A stretch of 15,807 nt of DNA. Origin: JAZQHR01 sp045540695. GTDB taxonomy: Bacteria; Bacillota; Clostridia; UMGS1810. The notes under the pieces are model-generated. The model saw only the letters and a program-made list of their open reading frames with translations. It did no database searches and was not told the origin of the DNA. Both the position numbers and the translations under genes were made by a program. The stretch covers positions 1 through 15,807 of the forward strand of contig JAZQHR010000007.1 in the NCBI GenBank assembly GCA_045540695.1, given 5' to 3'. This document shows positions 12,435-15,807 of the stretch, piece by piece; the first letter of the stretch is position 1; every line of letters starts with the position of its first letter.

Positions 12435-13700
12435 ATGAAACAAAAAAGTATTGTTAAGTTCGGTATAGTAGTTTTAATCATCGCATTACTATCGTACATC
12501 GCTGCATGTGGTGTTACTATAGGAAACTACAAAATATCACCGGTACTTGACGAGGAAAATGGAATTAAGAGAGGTCTGGACCTAGCCGGCGGTGCGGTTA
12601 TCGTATACGAAGCACAGGCAGACAGCGTATCAGAAAATGATATGAACGCTGTTATATCGGTACTAAGAAACAGACTTGACACTCAGGGATATTTTGAAGG
12701 AACAGTTTCTCAGCAGGGCGACAAGAGAGTACGTGTAGAAATCCCTTCAATCACAAATCCGGAAGAAGCAGTACAATTGCTAGGTGCTACTGCAAAGCTT
12801 GAATTTGTAGACAAAGACGGTAACGTAATCCTTACCGGCGGCGAAGATGTAAAGAGTGCACAGAGTGCTTACGACTACATTGATGAAGCAGGTAACAAAG
12901 GATATATGGTTAAGCTTGAGCTTACAGATGCCGGCAGAAAGAAATTTGCCGATGCTTCTGAAAAGATAAGCACCTACCCACAGGGAGAAAACTACATCGC
13001 TATCACACTAGACGGTGCTATGGTTTCAGCTCCAAGCGTTTCACAGAGAATAGACAGTAACTCTTGCCAGATTACCGGTGAATTTACTGATGAAGAAGCA
13101 AAAACACTTGCTGGACAGATTCAGTCAGGTCAGCTTCCATTCTCACTAAAGGATGTTGAGCTTAGAAGCGTAGGACCTCAGCTTGGTGTAAAGGCTCTTG
13201 AAAACAGCCTTTTAGCCGGAGGTATTGGTTTATTACTTGTAATGCTGTTTATGCTTATTATGTACAGAATGTGCGGATTACTAGCTGACATCGCACTTGT
13301 TGGTTATGTAGCAATCGTAGCACTTATACTTGGTATATTCAGAGTAAACCTTACTCTACCAGGTATCGCAGGTATCATCTTAACTATTGGTACTGCAGTT
13401 GACGCAAACGTTATCATATTTGAGAGAGTAAAAGAAGAGCTTAAGGTTGGTAAGACTCTTAGAGCATCAGTTGATGCAGGTTTCCACAGAGCTTTCTCAG
13501 CCATCCTTGACTCAAACGTTACTACTCTAATAGCTGCAGCAGTTCTTTGGTTCTTCGGTACAGGCCCTATCAAAGGCTTCGCAGTTACACTGTTCATTGG
13601 TACTCTTGTAAGTATGTTTACAGCAATCGTTGTTACAAGATTCCTACTTAAACAGTTCGTTGGTTTCGGCATTAAAAATTCAAAGCTATACAGCAGATAA
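12435..13700 (+). CDS. secD: Protein translocase subunit SecD
   Basis: A 421-residue polytopic membrane protein that, with SecF, uses the ion gradient to help pull preproteins through SecYEG. It has a first membrane segment (about 7-29), GLDLAGG (47-53, the family's GLDLxGG), the extracytoplasmic P1 region (LRNRLDTQGYFEG 77-89, RVRVEIPSI, AKLEF), QSGQLPFSL (230-238), VGPQLGVKAL (246-255), and five C-terminal segments with the conserved GTAVDANVIIFER (319-331). Length suits Gram-positive SecD, shorter than in Escherichia coli. AAGGAGG (12420-12426) fixes the start at 12435; the in-frame ATG/GTG upstream of it lies before the ribosome binding site and adds only a hydrophilic leader. secF follows after 13 bases. 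Confidence 0.96.
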   Translation: MKQKSIVKFGIVVLIIALLSYIAACGVTIGNYKISPVLDEENGIKRGLDLAGGAVIVYEAQADSVSENDMNAVISVLRNRLDTQGYFEGTVSQQGDKRVRVEIPSITNPEEAVQLLGATAKLEFVDKDGNVILTGGEDVKSAQSAYDYIDEAGNKGYMVKLELTDAGRKKFADASEKISTYPQGENYIAITLDGAMVSAPSVSQRIDSNSCQITGEFTDEEAKTLAGQIQSGQLPFSLKDVELRSVGPQLGVKALENSLLAGGIGLLLVMLFMLIMYRMCGLLADIALVGYVAIVALILGIFRVNLTLPGIAGIILTIGTAVDANVIIFERVKEELKVGKTLRASVDAGFHRAFSAILDSNVTTLIAAAVLWFFGTGPIKGFAVTLFIGTLVSMFTAIVVTRFLLKQFVGFGIKNSKLYSR

Positions 13701-13713
13701 GGGGGTATAACAG

Positions 13714-14589
13714 ATGTTTAATATTGTTGAAAAAAGAAAAATATTCTTCTCAATCTCACTTGTTGTTATTATCGCCGGTATTATCGCTATGGTAGCTTTT
13801 GGCGGACTAAATGCAGATATCGACTTCACAGGTGGTACTACTGTATATGTTGATATGGGCGAGGCTGCTACTGAAAATGACGTGAGAGATGCGCTTAAGG
13901 GCGTAAAAGATATAAAGATTTCTTCTGTACAGACTGCAGAGGACAACCAGTTTATTATAAGACTTAACGACGTAGGCACTACTGTAAGAGATGACATCAC
14001 TGCTGCACTTGCTGAAAAATATGCAAACAGTGCTGTTCTTCAGGTGGACAACGTAAGCCCAACTGTAGGTAGTGAGCTTTGGGGTAACGCTGCTATGGCA
14101 CTTATCATAGCAATCATACTTATGCTTATCTACATTTCATTCAGATTTGAGCTATTGTCTGGTCTTTCTGCAATCATTGCACTTGCACACGATATGCTTA
14201 TAATGGTATCTATCTATGCAATATTCAGAATAAATGTAAATACTACATTCATCGCAGCAATGCTTACTATACTTGGTTATTCTATCAATGCGACTATCGT
14301 TATATTTGACAGAATAAGAGAAAACTCTAAATTTATGTCAAAAGAAACATTCAAAGATATTACAAACAAGAGTATCTGGCAGACTGTTGCAAGATCTATC
14401 AATACTTCTGTAACTACACTTATTATGATAGTAGTTCTATACATCTTTGGTGTTCCTTCAATTAAAGAGTTTGCTCTACCTCTAATGATTGGTATCGTAG
14501 CAGGTACTTACTCATCAATCTTTATAGCGGGTCCTATGTGGTCACTTATCCGTGGCGAAGCTAAGGATGCTAAAAAGGCAAATAAATAA
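13714..14589 (+). CDS. secF: Protein translocase subunit SecF
   Basis: A 291-residue membrane protein, partner of SecD in the Sec accessory complex. Visible are a first membrane segment (about 10-30), DIDFTGGT (35-42, the DFxGG signature), a small extracytoplasmic domain (about 43-118) with NQFIIRL and SPTVGSEL, then five C-terminal membrane segments with LAHDMLIMV (157-165), LGYSINATIVIFDRIRENSK (187-206) and VARSINTSVTTL (225-236). A short lysine-rich cytoplasmic tail ends the protein. The start has a GGGGG-type ribosome binding site in the 13-base gap after secD. The two genes are separate here, not fused. A hairpin follows the stop codon at 14610. Confidence 0.96.
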   Translation: MFNIVEKRKIFFSISLVVIIAGIIAMVAFGGLNADIDFTGGTTVYVDMGEAATENDVRDALKGVKDIKISSVQTAEDNQFIIRLNDVGTTVRDDITAALAEKYANSAVLQVDNVSPTVGSELWGNAAMALIIAIILMLIYISFRFELLSGLSAIIALAHDMLIMVSIYAIFRINVNTTFIAAMLTILGYSINATIVIFDRIRENSKFMSKETFKDITNKSIWQTVARSINTSVTTLIMIVVLYIFGVPSIKEFALPLMIGIVAGTYSSIFIAGPMWSLIRGEAKDAKKANK

Positions 14590-14609
14590 TTTAAAATTAA
14601 CACTAAAAA

Positions 14610-14670
14610 CGCCTCCCTTGTGTAAAGGGAGGTGTCTTTGCTTTAAGCAAGGACAGAGGGATTGTTTTCA
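14610..14670 (+). repeat. Hairpin/short repeat element downstream of secF
   Basis: CCTCCCTT (14612-14619) and AAGGGAGG (14625-14632) form an 8-bp stem, extendable by two pairs, with loop GTGTA. The T-rich tail is broken by other bases, so termination may be weak. A second small palindrome, TTGCTTTAAGCAA, and a following GGACAGAGGGATT resemble a short repeat common in gut Clostridia genomes; that likeness is from memory. Confidence 0.5.
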
Positions 14671-14704
14671 AAAAGTATAGCGAAACGCCATAAGGAGATT
14701 GATT

Positions 14705-15807
14705 ATGGAAAAGCAAATAAAGAATTTTATTGCAGAAAATACAGAATTGATGCTTGATACATTAAAGGAGCTGTGCCATATTCCTGCACCATCGCATCAC
14801 GAGGAGAAAAGAGCAGAATATTGCAAAAACTGGCTGGAAAAGTACGGAGCTAAAAATGTGTATATAGACGGTGCAAAGAATGTTATATTTCCGATAAACT
14901 GTGAAAATAGTGACAAAATCACAGTGTTTGTGGCACATACAGATACGGTTTTTCCTGACACAGAGCCTATGCCGTATTACGATGACGGCGAAAAAATTCA
15001 TTGCCCGGGATGCGGTGACGATACCGCAAGCTTAGCAGTGCTTCTTACAATGGCAAAATATTATATGGAAAATGATATTAAGCCAAAGCACGGAATAATG
15101 TTTGTTTGTAATTCGTGTGAGGAAGGCCTTGGTAATCTAAAGGGAACAAGACAGCTGTTTTCTGACTTTGAAGGCAGAATAGAAAGATTTGTATCGTTTG
15201 ACTCAAATCTCGGCTCAGTTGTGCCAAAATGTGTTGGCTCGCACAGATACGAGGTAGAGGTGCTTACTGAAGGCGGTCACTCGTTTGGTGCGTTTGGAAA
15301 TGCTAATGCTATCGAAAAGCTTGCAAACATTGTAACTGAAATTTATAAAATCAACGTTCCTGTAGTTGGCGATTCAAAAACTACATATAACGTTGGTAAT
15401 ATCTCGGGCGGAACGAGTGTAAACACTATTGCCCAGAGTGCAAAAATGCTATGCGAATACCGTTCGGACAGCTTCGAGTGTATGGAAATAATGCAGAAAA
15501 ATTTCCAAGAGATATTTGAAAATGCCAAAAATGAAAAGGTAACTGTAAATGTAACTAAAATTGGGGACAGACCGTGCGGTAATATTTCCGACGAAAAAGT
15601 ACAGCAAATGATTGATATTTGCAAGCCGATTATGGAGGAAGTGACAGGCAAAGAGGCTAGAATAGGCAAAGGCTCAACAGACTGTAATATTCCTTTGTCG
15701 CTAGGCGTGTCAGCAGTATGCATAGGCGTAAATGTACATAAGGGCACTCATACACGAGAAGAATGGGTGGAAAAAGCTACTCTCATTCCGGGCCTTGAAA
15801 TAGCAAT
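14705..15807 (+). CDS. M20-family metallopeptidase, 3' end outside window
   Basis: A cytoplasmic zinc-dependent aminopeptidase or carboxypeptidase-like enzyme, 367 residues visible, no stop before the window edge. The two-metal site of the M20 clan is recognisable: VAHTDTV (76-82) with H78 and D80, CPGCGDDTASLAVL (100-113) with the bridging aspartate D105 or D106, SCEEGLGNLKGTR (137-149) with catalytic E139 and ligand E140, SFDSN with D166, and KGTHTREEW (346-354) with H349. The dimerisation domain is about 178-290. No signal peptide is present. AAGGAG (14692-14697) lies seven bases before the ATG. Unusual: 14 cysteines, including C100, C103, C135 and C138 beside metal ligands, where relatives usually read GPGVGDNT and VGEEG. 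It resembles peptidase-T-like members; the substrate is unknown. Confidence 0.9.
   Translation, partial: MEKQIKNFIAENTELMLDTLKELCHIPAPSHHEEKRAEYCKNWLEKYGAKNVYIDGAKNVIFPINCENSDKITVFVAHTDTVFPDTEPMPYYDDGEKIHCPGCGDDTASLAVLLTMAKYYMENDIKPKHGIMFVCNSCEEGLGNLKGTRQLFSDFEGRIERFVSFDSNLGSVVPKCVGSHRYEVEVLTEGGHSFGAFGNANAIEKLANIVTEIYKINVPVVGDSKTTYNVGNISGGTSVNTIAQSAKMLCEYRSDSFECMEIMQKNFQEIFENAKNEKVTVNVTKIGDRPCGNISDEKVQQMIDICKPIMEEVTGKEARIGKGSTDCNIPLSLGVSAVCIGVNVHKGTHTREEWVEKATLIPGLEIA

Noticed and set aside
14762..15001. A minus-strand open frame at the right end
   Set aside because: Opposite the M20 peptidase gene, which has a good ribosome binding site and all metal-ligand motifs; the gene simply runs off the window without a stop.
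15343..15747. A second minus-strand open frame, 134 codons, at the right end
   Set aside because: Also antisense to the M20 gene, with no start signals.

Overview
The window looks like chromosomal DNA from a low-GC, Gram-positive member of the Clostridia. The supporting signs are AT-rich sequence with many ATA, AGA and TTA codons, strong AGGAGG-type ribosome binding sites, textbook sigma-A promoters, an S-layer-homology (SLH) protein, and a yajC / TIGR04086-type / secD / secF order known from spore-forming Firmicutes. I cannot name the species. No phage, plasmid, CRISPR, rRNA or tRNA gene was seen.

Layout. (1) 1-2104, minus strand: a tightly packed PAP2 phosphatase, HAD hydrolase and LytR-CpsA-Psr (LCP) protein; the LCP gene runs off the left edge. 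(2) 2225-3318, plus strand: a small P-loop protein and a small membrane protein, separated by a terminator. (3) 3464-4447: a divergent pair, a ribbon-helix-helix regulator (minus) and a secreted stalk-domain/NPCBM-like protein (plus). They share an intergenic region full of AACATA/TATGTT half-sites. Behind them lies 327 bp of non-coding repeats, including a 147-bp MITE-like element. (4) 4775-7034, minus: tagO then wecB, the start of a cell-wall glycopolymer pathway. (5) 7153-11051, minus: manA, an SLH protein, a class I aminotransferase and trpS, closely packed. (6) 11052-11402: a 351-bp intergenic region with three promoter-like sites and what looks like an independent ~103-nt structured RNA on the minus strand. 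(7) 11403-14589, plus: yajC, a TIGR04086-like membrane protein, secD and secF, the accessory part of the Sec secretion machinery. (8) 14705 to the right edge, plus: an M20-family metallopeptidase, truncated by the window.

How the genes fit together. Several genes point to the cell envelope. WecB makes UDP-ManNAc, TagO loads the first sugar phosphate onto undecaprenyl phosphate, LCP proteins attach finished glycopolymers to peptidoglycan, PAP2 enzymes can recycle lipid pyrophosphates, SLH domains bind such polymers, and YajC/SecDF help export proteins. That joint role is inference from gene families; the genes lie in separate transcription units.

Most worth a second look: the candidate small RNA at 11131-11233 (minus); the perfect 14-bp hairpin at 11766-11799 that buries the ribosome binding site of the TIGR04086-like gene just after a predicted promoter; the candidate operator array of the ribbon-helix-helix regulator; and an LCP protein lacking two of the four usual active-site arginines.
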